From the NCBI GenBank assembly GCA_947496145.1, contig CANMBS010000005.1, positions 147,744 to 211,743 of the forward strand: a stretch of 64,000 nucleotides of DNA. The letters are read 5' to 3'. The position numbers and the translations under genes are program-made. The stretch is from an uncultured Pseudovibrio sp. Lineage in GTDB: Bacteria > Pseudomonadota > Alphaproteobacteria > Rhizobiales > Stappiaceae. The notes under the pieces are model-generated. The model made no database searches, had not been told where the DNA came from, and saw nothing but the letters and a program-made list of their open reading frames with translations. Shown here one piece after another: positions 17,226 through 26,362 of this stretch (its first letter is position 1; each line of letters starts with the position of its first letter).

Positions 17226-17621
17226 TTATTGAAAGCGTCCGTGTCGCTCTAGCATTTCAATGCGGTACCCATCAGGATCGCTCACAAAGAAGAAGCGTCC
17301 GAACAGCTTCCCTTCCACGAAGAATTCCTTGATATCTTCCGGTTCAAGACCTTCCTCCTGAAAGCGCTTGTGTTCTCCGTCCAAATCATCTGCACAAAAC
17401 GCAATGTGCCCGTAACCATCGCCCAGCTTGTACGGCTCACTGCGATCTTTGTTGACCGTCAGCTCCACCTCAAAGTCACTTTCTGGATTGCGCAGATAAA
17501 CCAGCGTAAAGCTTTCAAAGTCCACACGCTCAGCAATCTCAAGACCAAACGCCTTGTTGTAAAACTCAACTGACCGCGCTTCATCAATCACGCGAACCAT
17601 CATATGGATTGCTTTTGCCAT
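17226..17621 (-). CDS. Glyoxalase I-like VOC protein
   Basis: 131 aa from ATG 17621, with GAGG 6 bp upstream (the frame extends to 17675 without support). It is a vicinal-oxygen-chelate fold with the lactoylglutathione lyase pattern: HMMVRVIDEARSVEFY (first metal His), FEVELTVN (Glu), GYGHIAFCADDL (His) and GYRIEMLE (Glu). All four metal ligands are visible, so detoxification of methylglyoxal with glutathione is plausible. It may be gloA, but other VOC enzymes share this layout. Confidence 0.82.
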   Translation of the reverse strand: MAKAIHMMVRVIDEARSVEFYNKAFGLEIAERVDFESFTLVYLRNPESDFEVELTVNKDRSEPYKLGDGYGHIAFCADDLDGEHKRFQEEGLEPEDIKEFFVEGKLFGRFFFVSDPDGYRIEMLERHGRFQ

Positions 17622-17952
17622 AAAAAGACCTCTCAACAGAATTAGTTGCAAAGAAATAAGTCGGCACAAGACCATTCGTCAACCGCAACACCACGCAGTT
17701 ACTCTCATTCACGCCATTCAATTTATAACCTTCACAACCTGACCCGCTACATTTGACAAATCTTGCTTTATTTGCACCAGCCCCTTGCTGTTAAAAACGA
17801 CTGTGCCTATGCTCTCAGCGTGGTCAGGGCACCCGCCGCTCGCAAGCATAAATCTCTGGTGAAGCTCCATTTTTTGCAATGAACCGCAAGACTTCGCGGT
17901 GGCTGGCAACGCGAGCACCAGTGTTTTCCGTATTATACAGAAAGCAGTTTTC
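17622..17952. other. Intergenic stretch between glyoxalase-like and MATE genes
   Basis: Divergent promoters expected. I see no gene, only an ACCGC/GCGGT short inverted repeat near 17882-17900. Confidence 0.3.
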
Positions 17953-19329
17953 ATGACTGAAGCAGCTATTTCCAAATCTGACAACGTCTTCCTGACAAGT
18001 TCAATACCGCTGATCTTTGCAAAAACAGCACTACCGATCAGTACGGTAATGCTGGTCAACGGCTTGCACACCGTTGTTGACGCCTACTTTCTGGGCACAT
18101 ATGTCAGCACACAAGCTCTCACTGCCGTCACCCTTATGTTCCCGCTCTTCATGATACTGGTTGCACTCTACACACTCGTATCCAACGGCTTCGCGAGCAT
18201 TTACGCCAGAGCTTTAGGAGGCAGAAATCACCGCAGTGCCAGAAAAATCTTCGACAGCACCATCTTTCTGGCTTTGGTTGTCAGTGTTCTGCTCATCCTG
18301 AGTTTTCTTGCCCTCGGGTATCTGATGGCATTGCTCCTGACCAATGGTTCCCACGAACTGGCTGAGTTGGGCTACATTTACATGCTCATCCTGATCGCCG
18401 GTTCTCCGCTTGGCTTCATGCAGGCCATCAACAGCGACCGGCTGCGAAGCGAAGGAAAACTCAAAATCATCACGGCCATTGCCCTGAGCGCTGCATTTTT
18501 TAATATCTTCTTCGATTGGCTCTATGTGGTTGAATTTGGCTGGGGCGTGCCCGGTTCCGCCTATGGAACTCTTACCGCACAACTGCTTTCACTTATTGGC
18601 TTACTGGCCTATTACACCTCCGAAAACGGAAAACTCACCGCTCTCAGCTGGAGACCAGTCCGCTTCAAATGGGGTTCGATTATTGCATTGGGTATTCCTC
18701 AAAGCCTTGGTTACATCGGCCTTTCGCTCGTAACCTCCGTTACCCTTTTCTCAATCTGGCTTTGGGTTGGTGATAGTTATGAGGTGACAGCTGGGGCCTT
18801 CGGTATCATCAACCGAATGATGACCTTCTCCTTCCTGCCACTGCTTGGCTTCAGCATGGCGCTTCAGTCTATTGCAGGAAACAACTTTGGTGCCCAGGAG
18901 TACGCGCGCAGCACACAAACGCTCAAAGTCGCAATATTCATGTCGCTGATCTATTGTGTGAGCATTCAGGCAATCTATTATCTACAAAGCGATCAGCTCG
19001 GAGCAATCTTTATCGACGATCCGGCAACAATCGCAGAGATATCCCGCATCCTGCCAATCGTCACAGTGGTCTTTTTTCTTGCAGGCCCCTTGATCATGGT
19101 CGGTACTTTCTATCAGGCTATAGGAGACGCCGCACGCGCTGGCATCCTAATGCTCTCAGAAACCTACCTGTTCGCGATCCCACTTACACTCCTGTTACCT
19201 TTCGCCATGGGAGAACCCGGCATCTGGTACGCGAGGATCCTGGCCAGCACCCTGTTGCTTTGCCTGACCCTGTTTGTAGTGGTCACCCACAAAAGAACAC
19301 TAACCCTGACAACTGCTGCTGCGGAGTAA
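17953..19329 (+). CDS. MATE-family efflux transporter
   Basis: 458 aa from ATG 17953 (MTEAAISKSDNVFLTSSIPL); the open frame extends upstream to 17899 without support. It has twelve membrane segments in two halves, with the N-half block VNGLHTVVDAYFLGTYVSTQ and the C-half block GAFGIINRMMTF typical of MATE cation/drug antiporters of the NorM/DinF kind. Inner membrane, probably Na+- or H+-driven export of organic cations or metabolites. It stands alone, convergent with the EamA gene. Confidence 0.88.
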   Translation: MTEAAISKSDNVFLTSSIPLIFAKTALPISTVMLVNGLHTVVDAYFLGTYVSTQALTAVTLMFPLFMILVALYTLVSNGFASIYARALGGRNHRSARKIFDSTIFLALVVSVLLILSFLALGYLMALLLTNGSHELAELGYIYMLILIAGSPLGFMQAINSDRLRSEGKLKIITAIALSAAFFNIFFDWLYVVEFGWGVPGSAYGTLTAQLLSLIGLLAYYTSENGKLTALSWRPVRFKWGSIIALGIPQSLGYIGLSLVTSVTLFSIWLWVGDSYEVTAGAFGIINRMMTFSFLPLLGFSMALQSIAGNNFGAQEYARSTQTLKVAIFMSLIYCVSIQAIYYLQSDQLGAIFIDDPATIAEISRILPIVTVVFFLAGPLIMVGTFYQAIGDAARAGILMLSETYLFAIPLTLLLPFAMGEPGIWYARILASTLLLCLTLFVVVTHKRTLTLTTAAAE

Positions 19330-19355
19330 GAAAGAACAGGCACATACTGCGCTTT

Positions 19356-20246
19356 TTACAGCAAAATTATCGCTGTGCCAGTTAATGAGAGCATTGCCCC
19401 GCCCCATGCCATTGGGCGGGGCATATTACCTGTACGAGCCCAAAGGAGCGGCAAGATAAAGACGGGAGACAACGAACTCAGGACCATTGCAACCGCTGCA
19501 TCGTAATGCGCTAAAGCGTACAGCAACAGCGAGACCGAAACACCGTAACCAATGAATCCCGGCAGCACCACGCGGAACAGAAGCAACCAGCTCATCTCAG
19601 CTGGCGCCCTGAAAGATCCAATAGGAAGAAGGCCAACCAGCGCTACAACAAACGCAGCTCCTGTAACTCTGACAGCTGAAACTGCAATCGGCTCGGTCCC
19701 CGCCTGCAAGAGTGGCTTCAAAATAAGAACACCAATACCCTGAGCCGATGCTGAGATCACACCCAGCAGCACAACAATCCAAATTCCACCACTGCTACGA
19801 ACTGAAGCGACCTCCTGAGCAGAGCCGCCATATAGGATTGCGATGCAGATACCCGAGAGCGCAATTACTATACCCGCCATTTCAATGGGACTCAATGTTT
19901 CCCCCAGAAACACAAAGGCAAGCACAGCAACGATTGGTGTCTTTAAAGATAAGAGAAGCTCTGTTTGTCTCGGCCCTGCACGGCTTAAACACGCCATCAG
20001 CGCGAGGTTGCCAGCAAGCACACTCACCAGAATACTGACGGCAAATACTGGCCACTGAGACCAGTCAACACTCTGCCAGTATCCCAATGCACTTGAGAGC
20101 ACACATAAAATAGCCCCGGATGTGAGCAACTGAATCCGCGTGAACTCAAAGACCCCAATCTGCTTCAGCGGCTTATGTGCCAGCATTGAGCCGCAAGCCC
20201 AACCAAAAGACGCCCCTAAAGCAGAGGATATGGCAAGAATAGCCAT
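19356..20246 (-). CDS. EamA/DMT-family permease
   Basis: 296 aa from ATG 20246, preceded by GGGGAG at 7 bp. The longer frame to 20366 would overlap the divergent HxlR gene. Ten membrane segments in two EamA repeats; the blocks TELLLSLKTPIVAVLAFVFL and ALAHYDAAVAMVLSSLSPVF end the first and second repeats as in drug/metabolite exporters. Inner membrane; substrate unknown. It is divergent from the HxlR regulator 64 bp away, which probably controls it. Confidence 0.85.
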   Translation of the reverse strand: MAILAISSALGASFGWACGSMLAHKPLKQIGVFEFTRIQLLTSGAILCVLSSALGYWQSVDWSQWPVFAVSILVSVLAGNLALMACLSRAGPRQTELLLSLKTPIVAVLAFVFLGETLSPIEMAGIVIALSGICIAILYGGSAQEVASVRSSGGIWIVVLLGVISASAQGIGVLILKPLLQAGTEPIAVSAVRVTGAAFVVALVGLLPIGSFRAPAEMSWLLLFRVVLPGFIGYGVSVSLLLYALAHYDAAVAMVLSSLSPVFILPLLWARTGNMPRPMAWGGAMLSLTGTAIILL

Positions 20247-20310
20247 AGAAATACTCCCCGCTTTCGCTACAATAAATGTAGCACCAAGAACATAGAAACA
20301 GGAAAATCTG

Positions 20311-20643
20311 ATGTCAACAGCAGTTCCAAAGACGGGTGCACCAGTCCGGGGTTCAAAATCCGGCAAACCAATTACGGTGCTTTTTGACTTGCTCGGCAGA
20401 AGATGGGCGCTCGGTATCCTCTGGAATCTTTCAGATGGACCACTAACCTTCCGCGCACTTCAGGCCAATTGTGCCTCCCTGTCCCCAACTGTCCTCAATA
20501 CGCGCCTGAAGGAACTGCGCGAGTGCGGAATCGTAACCACAGGGCAGGCTGGTTACGAGTTAACGCAGGAAGGAAAGGAACTGTTCAACCATCTTGAGCC
20601 GTTGGGCCAATGGGCGCAATCATGGTCTCACACAGCAAGCTAA
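20311..20643 (+). CDS. HxlR-family transcriptional regulator
   Basis: 110 aa winged-helix regulator. LFDLLGRRWALGILWNLSDG and LTFRALQANC are followed by SPTVLNTRLKELRECGIV and the wing GYELTQEGKEL, all diagnostic of HxlR. It lacks the N-terminal Cys seen in redox-sensing members, so its signal is unknown. Divergent from the EamA exporter gene, probably its local regulator. Confidence 0.88.
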   Translation: MSTAVPKTGAPVRGSKSGKPITVLFDLLGRRWALGILWNLSDGPLTFRALQANCASLSPTVLNTRLKELRECGIVTTGQAGYELTQEGKELFNHLEPLGQWAQSWSHTAS

Positions 20644-20703
20644 GATGATCAACCAGCCAATAGCATGAGCGACCAACAGACCGGACCATACCCTTAGCCT
20701 ACA

Positions 20704-21558
20704 TCACCTCGAATAACTACACTTCACATCCTTAGATGAGTTGCCCGGTACACCTTTGCCGCAAGTGACTTCACCAGTGCCATAATCGTAAGAATAGAGC
20801 TTCAGAAAACTATAGCCATTCTGCAAAGCATCCTCTGAGGTGTAATAAGCGTAGGTGCTGTCGATAAACTTCCAAAGTCCGTTGTCTTCCGGGTCTTTCT
20901 TCGCTTCACTCAGCGCTCCGTGGCAATCAGATGTATTAGGGTCGATGCTCAGCATATCTTCCCACTTAGCTCTGATGTTCTTCTCAATCTTCTGCGTTTC
21001 AACCTCCCACTTAAGGTTTGGCACTTCGCTCACGCCAAAACGCAGGTTTTCAAGCTTTCCGGAGCCACTGCCATAAAGCCCGACACGGCCATCCCACGCA
21101 TTTATTCTGGTGTTACCACTAAACTTCTCAGCCAGAACTTCAGCAGGACTGGTAGTGGTCGCATTCCCACCATCACAGGTGGCCAGCACAATCTCATCAG
21201 GATGATTGTCCTTAAACGCTGTCGCCAGATTATCCGCAAAATCCTGCGCAGGCCACGTTCCAACCTGCTTGCAACTGCCATGCATTGTAACCCGTAAGCG
21301 AGTAATATCCTCAAACTTCGGCGCATCTGCCGTTACTGGCTGAACACTGCCATCCTTTTCCATGTAGTAGATATTCCGCATATCTTGCGTCATACGCAGC
21401 CACTTCATATCCACCACATCAAGCGGTATAGGATCATTGCAAAACCCCTCAGAAATGAGAACTCCACTATCAGCGAGTGCACTTTGAGCACTCAAGGCAA
21501 CCACACACCCCACCATAAAGACCTGCATCCGCGTTCTTCTTGTTGTTTTAAGAGACAT
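20704..21558 (-). CDS. Secreted protein with caspase-like His/Cys pattern
   Basis: 284 aa with a signal peptide (VFMVGCVVALSAQSALA, cut before DSGV). I do not recognise a named family with certainty. Residues near 90-130 read RLRVTMHGSC, then a helix-like segment, then EIVLATCDGGNATTTSPAEV. A His-Gly after one strand and a Cys after a later strand is the arrangement of the catalytic dyad in clan CD peptidases (C80 toxin-processing, clostripain-like). GLYGSGSG follows. Several extra cysteines (near C40, C98, C210, C263, C278) suggest disulphides in the periplasm. Protease activity is a hypothesis. Confidence 0.55.
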   Translation of the reverse strand: MSLKTTRRTRMQVFMVGCVVALSAQSALADSGVLISEGFCNDPIPLDVVDMKWLRMTQDMRNIYYMEKDGSVQPVTADAPKFEDITRLRVTMHGSCKQVGTWPAQDFADNLATAFKDNHPDEIVLATCDGGNATTTSPAEVLAEKFSGNTRINAWDGRVGLYGSGSGKLENLRFGVSEVPNLKWEVETQKIEKNIRAKWEDMLSIDPNTSDCHGALSEAKKDPEDNGLWKFIDSTYAYYTSEDALQNGYSFLKLYSYDYGTGEVTCGKGVPGNSSKDVKCSYSR

Positions 21559-21734
21559 CTCCCGTTCCTTTCTTTTTGTCTCTCAAACGACGGCCAACTT
21601 CATTCAGTGTGACCTTCGGGTCTTAATGCTGCCTAACAGCTGCTTAATGGCAGCTAAGTGCTTGCCTGTTGCAATCTCAGTGTTTCTTCAGCCCGGCACT
21701 CTAAAATTCTGCACAACGTCCTGTGTAATGGTGA

Positions 21735-23168
21735 GTGATGCAGCAAAAAAAGGCACCCGTCACAGAACATAAGATCGCATTCATACCTCTGGTGCTGATC
21801 ACAACAGCCCTGTTCATGACCCTGCGCAATATGCCCATGATGGCGGAAACCGGAATGCAGATGGTGTTGCTCAACGCAATCACCGTTTTTGCTTTCCTCA
21901 TCCCTGCCGCATTGATTTCAGCAGAACTGGCAACCGGTTGGCCACAAAACGGTGTCTTCCACTGGGTAGAAGCAGCGTTCGGCACGCCCGTCGGCTTCAC
22001 CGCTGTTTTCCTGCAATGGATACAGTCCATCTTCGGCGTCACCACCATCGTGGCCTATTCCACCGCCACCCTGACCTACGCCTTCGCACCGGAACTGGGA
22101 TCAAACCGCTACTACATAACGCTCTCGGTCCTTGTGCTTTACTGGGCCGCCACACTGATCAACTTCAAAGGCACCCAAACCTCCGAGAAGATTTCCGGTT
22201 ACGCCGTCTCTCTCGGTGTCTTTTTCCCATCAGCACTGCTCATTGCTTTTGGAATCTTTTACCTGTTCTCGGGAAACACCATCGCCCTTGATACTGCCTT
22301 CACAACAACCAACTGGGTTCCATCTCTTTCTGACACCACCAGTCTTGTCTTCTTCATGAGTTTCGTCTTCGGTTTCGTTGGCATTGAAGTTTCTGCCAGT
22401 CACGCCAACGAGGTGGAGAACCCGCAAAAGAACTACCCACGCGCCATCTTCACAGCCGCAATTGCGGGGTTTTTTATCACACTCGCAGGCGGCTTAGCAG
22501 TCTCACTCATTCTTGAAAGAGGCAGTATTTCCAACATTAACGGAGCACTTCAGGCATTCTCTGCTTATCTGGAAGTTTTTGGCCTGTCTTTCGTTACTCC
22601 GCTTATCGCATTGCTGGTTGCCATAGGTGCCGCCGGTCAGGTGAGCACATGGATTGTCGGCCCGGTCAAAGGCATGTGGGCCGCCAGCAGGAGAGGTCTG
22701 TTACCAGCGCGTTTCGCAAAGGCCAGCAAAAACAATGTCCCCACAGCGCTCCTGCTGCTGCAAGCCTCCCTCATCTCACTGATAGCTTTTAGTTTTATCG
22801 CATTTGAAGATGTGAACCTCGTTTTTCTTGTTCTCACGTCAACAGCAGTACTTATATATTCACTCATGTATCTGCTCATGTTCGCAGCAGCAATCCGCCT
22901 GCGTTACACGCACCCCCACACGCCCCGTCCCTATAAAATTCCCGCAGGCAACTGGGGGATTTGGATACTTGGCAGCATCGGAGTGATAACGGCGATAAGC
23001 TGTTTTGTAATCGGCTTTATTCCGCCGCCTGCCCTCCCCGTACCTCAAAGCTATTTTGAAACACTCATGGTCATTGCGGTCTGCCTTGCTTTGCTTGTTC
23101 CAGTCGCAATTTGGTTCTGTCGTCGCAAACAACTTCGACACCTGACTAAAGGGAAGAGGCCTGAGTGA
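21735..23168 (+). CDS. APC-family amino acid permease (first of a tandem pair)
   Basis: 477 aa, twelve membrane segments. TALFMTLRNMPMMAETG and LISAELATGWPQNGVFHWVE are the first-helix and early-loop blocks of APC permeases related to glutamate/GABA antiporters and YjeM. FGFVGIEVSASHANEVENPQ lies mid-protein, and the AIGAAGQVSTWIVGPVKGM stretch near 295 is also conserved. Starts GTG-ATG at 21735/21738. Its stop overlaps the start of the paralogous next gene (TGATG), implying translational coupling. Substrate not assignable. Confidence 0.88.
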   Translation: MMQQKKAPVTEHKIAFIPLVLITTALFMTLRNMPMMAETGMQMVLLNAITVFAFLIPAALISAELATGWPQNGVFHWVEAAFGTPVGFTAVFLQWIQSIFGVTTIVAYSTATLTYAFAPELGSNRYYITLSVLVLYWAATLINFKGTQTSEKISGYAVSLGVFFPSALLIAFGIFYLFSGNTIALDTAFTTTNWVPSLSDTTSLVFFMSFVFGFVGIEVSASHANEVENPQKNYPRAIFTAAIAGFFITLAGGLAVSLILERGSISNINGALQAFSAYLEVFGLSFVTPLIALLVAIGAAGQVSTWIVGPVKGMWAASRRGLLPARFAKASKNNVPTALLLLQASLISLIAFSFIAFEDVNLVFLVLTSTAVLIYSLMYLLMFAAAIRLRYTHPHTPRPYKIPAGNWGIWILGSIGVITAISCFVIGFIPPPALPVPQSYFETLMVIAVCLALLVPVAIWFCRRKQLRHLTKGKRPE

Positions 23169-24607
23169 TGCGCAAAACACCACGCAATCAGCCAAAGCAT
23201 CACATTTCGCTCTGGCATCTGGTGTTTATGACCACGGCACTGTTCATGACCATGCTCAACATGCCACTCATGGCGCAAACGGGCATGAAAATCCTGTTCT
23301 TCAACACCGCAGTCATCCTCTGCTACATCCTGCCCGTCGCACTCATCTCAGCAGAGCTGGCTACAGGATGGCCCAAACACGGAGTTTACACGTGGGTACA
23401 GGAAGCCTTCGGCGCACCCTTTGGCTTTATGGCGGTATTTTTGCAATGGTTTCAGGCCATCTTCGCCATGGTCGCCACCGTTGCGTACACCACAGCAGCC
23501 CTCGCCTTTGTATTTGACCGCCCTCTTGACGAAAACCCGTGGCTCATGTTCGCCGGGACCCTCATAATCTATTGGGGTGCAACCTTCGCCAACTTCAGAG
23601 GCACACGAGTGACTAAGCGCATTGCAAGTTACTGCCTGCTCGCTGGTACCATAGTGCCATCTCTCATCATGATAGGACTGGGACTGCATTACGTATCAGG
23701 CCCATCTCACCCTGTGATTGATGTGAGCCTCACCACGCAAAATGTGATCCCGTCACTCTCCCAGACTTCAACCCTGTTCCTGTTCTTAAGCTTCCTCTTT
23801 GGGTTTATCGGCATGGAAGTCTCCGCAGGACACGCGACAGAAGTCCAGAACGTGCGCCGTACCTACCCGGTTGCAATCTTCATTGCCGCGATGATCGGCT
23901 TCACCATGTCACTGTTAGGCGGTTTAACTATCGCTATGATCATTCCCGCCAATGACATATCCAACACTCTCGGCGTGCTGCAAACCTACACCATCTTACT
24001 TCAGCATTACGGCGTCCCGCAGGTCCTGCCATTTGCAGCAATTCTGATCGCAATAGGGGCTGCTGGGCAGGTAAGTACATGGGTAGCCGGACCGATCAAA
24101 GCACTGGCAGAAGCAGGACGGGATGGAATGCTCCCGCCATTTTTGCATGGCTCAAACCTTTATGAGATGCCAGTCCCGCTCATGCTCGTTCAGGGCACGA
24201 TTGCCACCCTGATCGCTACGGCCTTCATATTGCACGGAAACACAGAGGTTGTGTTTTTGTACCTCACCTCAACAGCAGTTTTGCTCTATTCGGTGATGTA
24301 CCTGCTGTTTTATAGTGCGGCGATCCGCCTGCGCTATAAGCGACCCAAAGTTCCACGTACTTATAGAGTTCCATTTGGAAACTACGGAATTTGGATATTA
24401 GGCGGGATTGGCTTCTCAATCTCATTGATCGCCTTCATCATTGGCTTCCGCCCGCCTGATGAACCTGGCCTGCCCGCAACAACCTATCTGGTAATCATCA
24501 TTCCAGGCGTTAGCCTGACACTTTCCGTTCCGTTTTTGCTTTTAAAGTTAAGCCAACCCAACTGGAAAGCGCCACGGAAAAAGAAAAAGCCGCACCCCAC
24601 ACCATAA
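23168..24607 (+). CDS. APC-family amino acid permease (second of a tandem pair)
   Basis: 479 aa from ATG 23168, overlapping the stop of the first permease by one base. Clearly a paralogue of it over the whole length: TALFMTMLNMPLMAQTG, LISAELATGWPKHGVYTWVQ, FGFIGMEVSAGHATEVQN and AIGAAGQVSTWVAGPIKAL occupy the same positions. Twelve membrane segments with a basic C-terminal tail (KKKKP). The tandem arrangement suggests local duplication with divergence in substrate, or paired use of two related transporters. Confidence 0.88.
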   Translation: MRKTPRNQPKHHISLWHLVFMTTALFMTMLNMPLMAQTGMKILFFNTAVILCYILPVALISAELATGWPKHGVYTWVQEAFGAPFGFMAVFLQWFQAIFAMVATVAYTTAALAFVFDRPLDENPWLMFAGTLIIYWGATFANFRGTRVTKRIASYCLLAGTIVPSLIMIGLGLHYVSGPSHPVIDVSLTTQNVIPSLSQTSTLFLFLSFLFGFIGMEVSAGHATEVQNVRRTYPVAIFIAAMIGFTMSLLGGLTIAMIIPANDISNTLGVLQTYTILLQHYGVPQVLPFAAILIAIGAAGQVSTWVAGPIKALAEAGRDGMLPPFLHGSNLYEMPVPLMLVQGTIATLIATAFILHGNTEVVFLYLTSTAVLLYSVMYLLFYSAAIRLRYKRPKVPRTYRVPFGNYGIWILGGIGFSISLIAFIIGFRPPDEPGLPATTYLVIIIPGVSLTLSVPFLLLKLSQPNWKAPRKKKKPHPTP

Positions 24608-24633
24608 AGCGGTGTAAGCATATACGGCTTTTC
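24608..24633. terminator. Weak terminator between permease and carbonic anhydrase genes
   Basis: AGCGGTGTA-agca-TATACGGCT is an imperfect 9-bp stem (one mismatch, one wobble) followed by TTTT on the plus strand, between convergent genes. Confidence 0.4.
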
Positions 24634-24647
24634 AAAATCTCATTAAG

Positions 24648-25355
24648 TTACTTCGTAGTGTCAGCAACAACGGCAGCGTCTTCGCCTGCTTCGGCTCCCT
24701 TCAACCGCGCTTGTAAATCTGCTGCATCCTCAAAAAGCTCACTCTCTTTATTCATAACCCGCAGTGACCCCGAACCAATATCGAACCACGCACCATGAAT
24801 GTGCAGGCTGCCCTGTGTCACCAGCTTTTCAATAAACGGAAAGGTCATCAGATTTTTCAGGCTCTGGCGAATACCAGCATATTCCAGTGCCGTTTGCGGG
24901 TCTTCATTCTTATCAACTGGCGTACAGGCCAGCGTAATAGCAGCAGGTTCCAGCATTTTGATCCATGGACCAACAAACTGCCCGGTCTTGCTCAACTTGC
25001 CATTGCTTTCACGAAACGCCTGAACACCACCGCACTTACAGTGTCCCAGCACCACAAGGTGCTTCACCTTAAGGCCGGTCACAGCATACTCCAGCGCAGC
25101 GCTGGTTCCGTGTGTACCACCGCCCTGAATAAACGGAGGCACCAGGTTCGCCACGTTCCGAACCACAAACAACTCACCCGGTTGAGCGTGGAAAATACCC
25201 TCAGGCGTGACCCGGCTGTCACAGCAGGATATCACCATCACCTCAGGTTCCTGACCATAAATGGCGAGGTTTTGATATTCCTCTTCAAACTGACGATAAA
25301 TCCGCTCTTTATAAAGGCCGTATCCAGTCAGCAGTTCTTTTGGAAAATCAGTCAT
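24648..25355 (-). CDS. Beta-class carbonic anhydrase
   Basis: 235 aa, converts CO2 to bicarbonate; cytosolic zinc enzyme. The metal ligands are intact: SCCDSRV near residue 45 and GHCKCGGV near 105 (Cys, then His-x2-Cys), with the catalytic Asp-Arg pair in CDSR. The blocks GELFVVRNVANLVPP and ALEYAVTGLKVKHLVVLGH are typical. The C-terminus is longer and Ala/Glu-rich. It stands alone, convergent with the permease pair. Confidence 0.95.
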   Translation of the reverse strand: MTDFPKELLTGYGLYKERIYRQFEEEYQNLAIYGQEPEVMVISCCDSRVTPEGIFHAQPGELFVVRNVANLVPPFIQGGGTHGTSAALEYAVTGLKVKHLVVLGHCKCGGVQAFRESNGKLSKTGQFVGPWIKMLEPAAITLACTPVDKNEDPQTALEYAGIRQSLKNLMTFPFIEKLVTQGSLHIHGAWFDIGSGSLRVMNKESELFEDAADLQARLKGAEAGEDAAVVADTTK

Positions 25356-25504
25356 ACGCCGCCATCTCTTTAGTTTCGGTTTTGTCTGCCTATATAGCTA
25401 AGACAAATGAGCTTTCAACTGGCGATAAGACTAGAACTAAAAAAACATTTAGTCCACGATCACACTAACTGTCTTTGGCATCTAACCAAAAGTGTTAAGA
25501 GACC

Positions 25505-25888
25505 TCAGTTTTTCTGCGCTGTGACTTCAATTTCTACTTTCATTTCTTCCTGAGTGAGATCACAAATAATCATTGTAGCCGCAGGACGAATATCACCAAA
25601 ATATTCTCCAAGAACAGCAAACACTGCGTCAACATACGCGCGATCAGTAACCATATAGCGTGCACGGACAACTTCACTTAACGAACTTCCAGCTTCCTCA
25701 AGCGCACCTTTAATGGTCTCCAGTGCATTAACAGCTTGCGCTCCCACATCCTCCGGCATTTCCATCGTGGCATAGTTATAGCCAGTGGTACCAGCAACAT
25801 GGACAAAGTTCCCCTGTGCCACAGCGCGTGAGTACCCGGCTGCTTTTTCAAAAGGTGAACCCGATGAAATAAGAGTCTTTCCCGACAT
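25505..25888 (-). CDS. RidA/YjgF-family protein
   Basis: 127 aa from ATG 25888, with GGGAGG 5 bp upstream; the frame to 25915 is an unsupported extension. RidA proteins hydrolyse reactive enamine/imine intermediates of amino acid metabolism; trimeric, cytosolic. Visible blocks: SPFEKAAGYSRAVAQGNFVHVAGTTG in two parts, QAVNALETIKGALEEAGSSL, VVRARYMVTD (the conserved Arg) and RPAATMIICDLTQEEMKVEIE. This is the Rid6/7-like branch rather than classical RidA, judging by the CDLTQEEM ending; that part is uncertain. Confidence 0.88.
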   Translation of the reverse strand: MSGKTLISSGSPFEKAAGYSRAVAQGNFVHVAGTTGYNYATMEMPEDVGAQAVNALETIKGALEEAGSSLSEVVRARYMVTDRAYVDAVFAVLGEYFGDIRPAATMIICDLTQEEMKVEIEVTAQKN

Positions 25889-26170
25889 TAGAACCTCCCT
25901 GAATTTCCGACTCAAACGCGGAATAGCTATAGCTCATATGTATATCAGCTACGCGATTGCATCATCCAGACGCAATCAGGAACCGTCTGCTCGTGAAGAG
26001 TATCTCTCAAAAGCACTCGGCAGCCTGCAAAACTTAAGAATATACGAAAAAATCCAGCCCAATGAGGCATGCTTTCAGAACTTGCAAACACCCCTCGGAC
26101 AACACCTCACGGCTGGCCTGCGTAAGCTCAACGCCCCCGGCAAAGTACCTGCTGCTTTATTTTATGAAGC

Positions 26171-26362
26171 TTAATCCGGGGTTCTGGATGAAAAAAAGCA
26201 ACTCATGCCCAGAGCTGCCCAGAGGCCAACACCGATCCAGTACATGAGCGGATCAACGTCTCGATAGATAACATCGTACAAGATTGTGTATCCAGCATAC
26301 AGATCCCATACCACCCATGCAATCAACACAACCCCTACAAGTCGCCAGAAAAAGCTCACCAT
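26171..26362 (-). CDS. Small two-helix membrane protein
   Basis: 63 aa from ATG 26362 with AGGGAGA upstream; an 80-codon frame starts at 26413. Two hydrophobic segments (RLVGVVLIAWVVWDLYAGY and MYWIGVGLWAALGMSCFF) with a short loop between them. No recognised family or function. Confidence 0.5.
   Translation of the reverse strand: MVSFFWRLVGVVLIAWVVWDLYAGYTILYDVIYRDVDPLMYWIGVGLWAALGMSCFFSSRTPD

Noticed and set aside
20340..20370. tRNA-like GGTTCAAAATCC string
   Set aside because: Lies inside the HxlR coding sequence and no cloverleaf can be formed around it.
25785..26174. 129-codon plus-strand frame
   Set aside because: Overlaps RidA antisense, no features.
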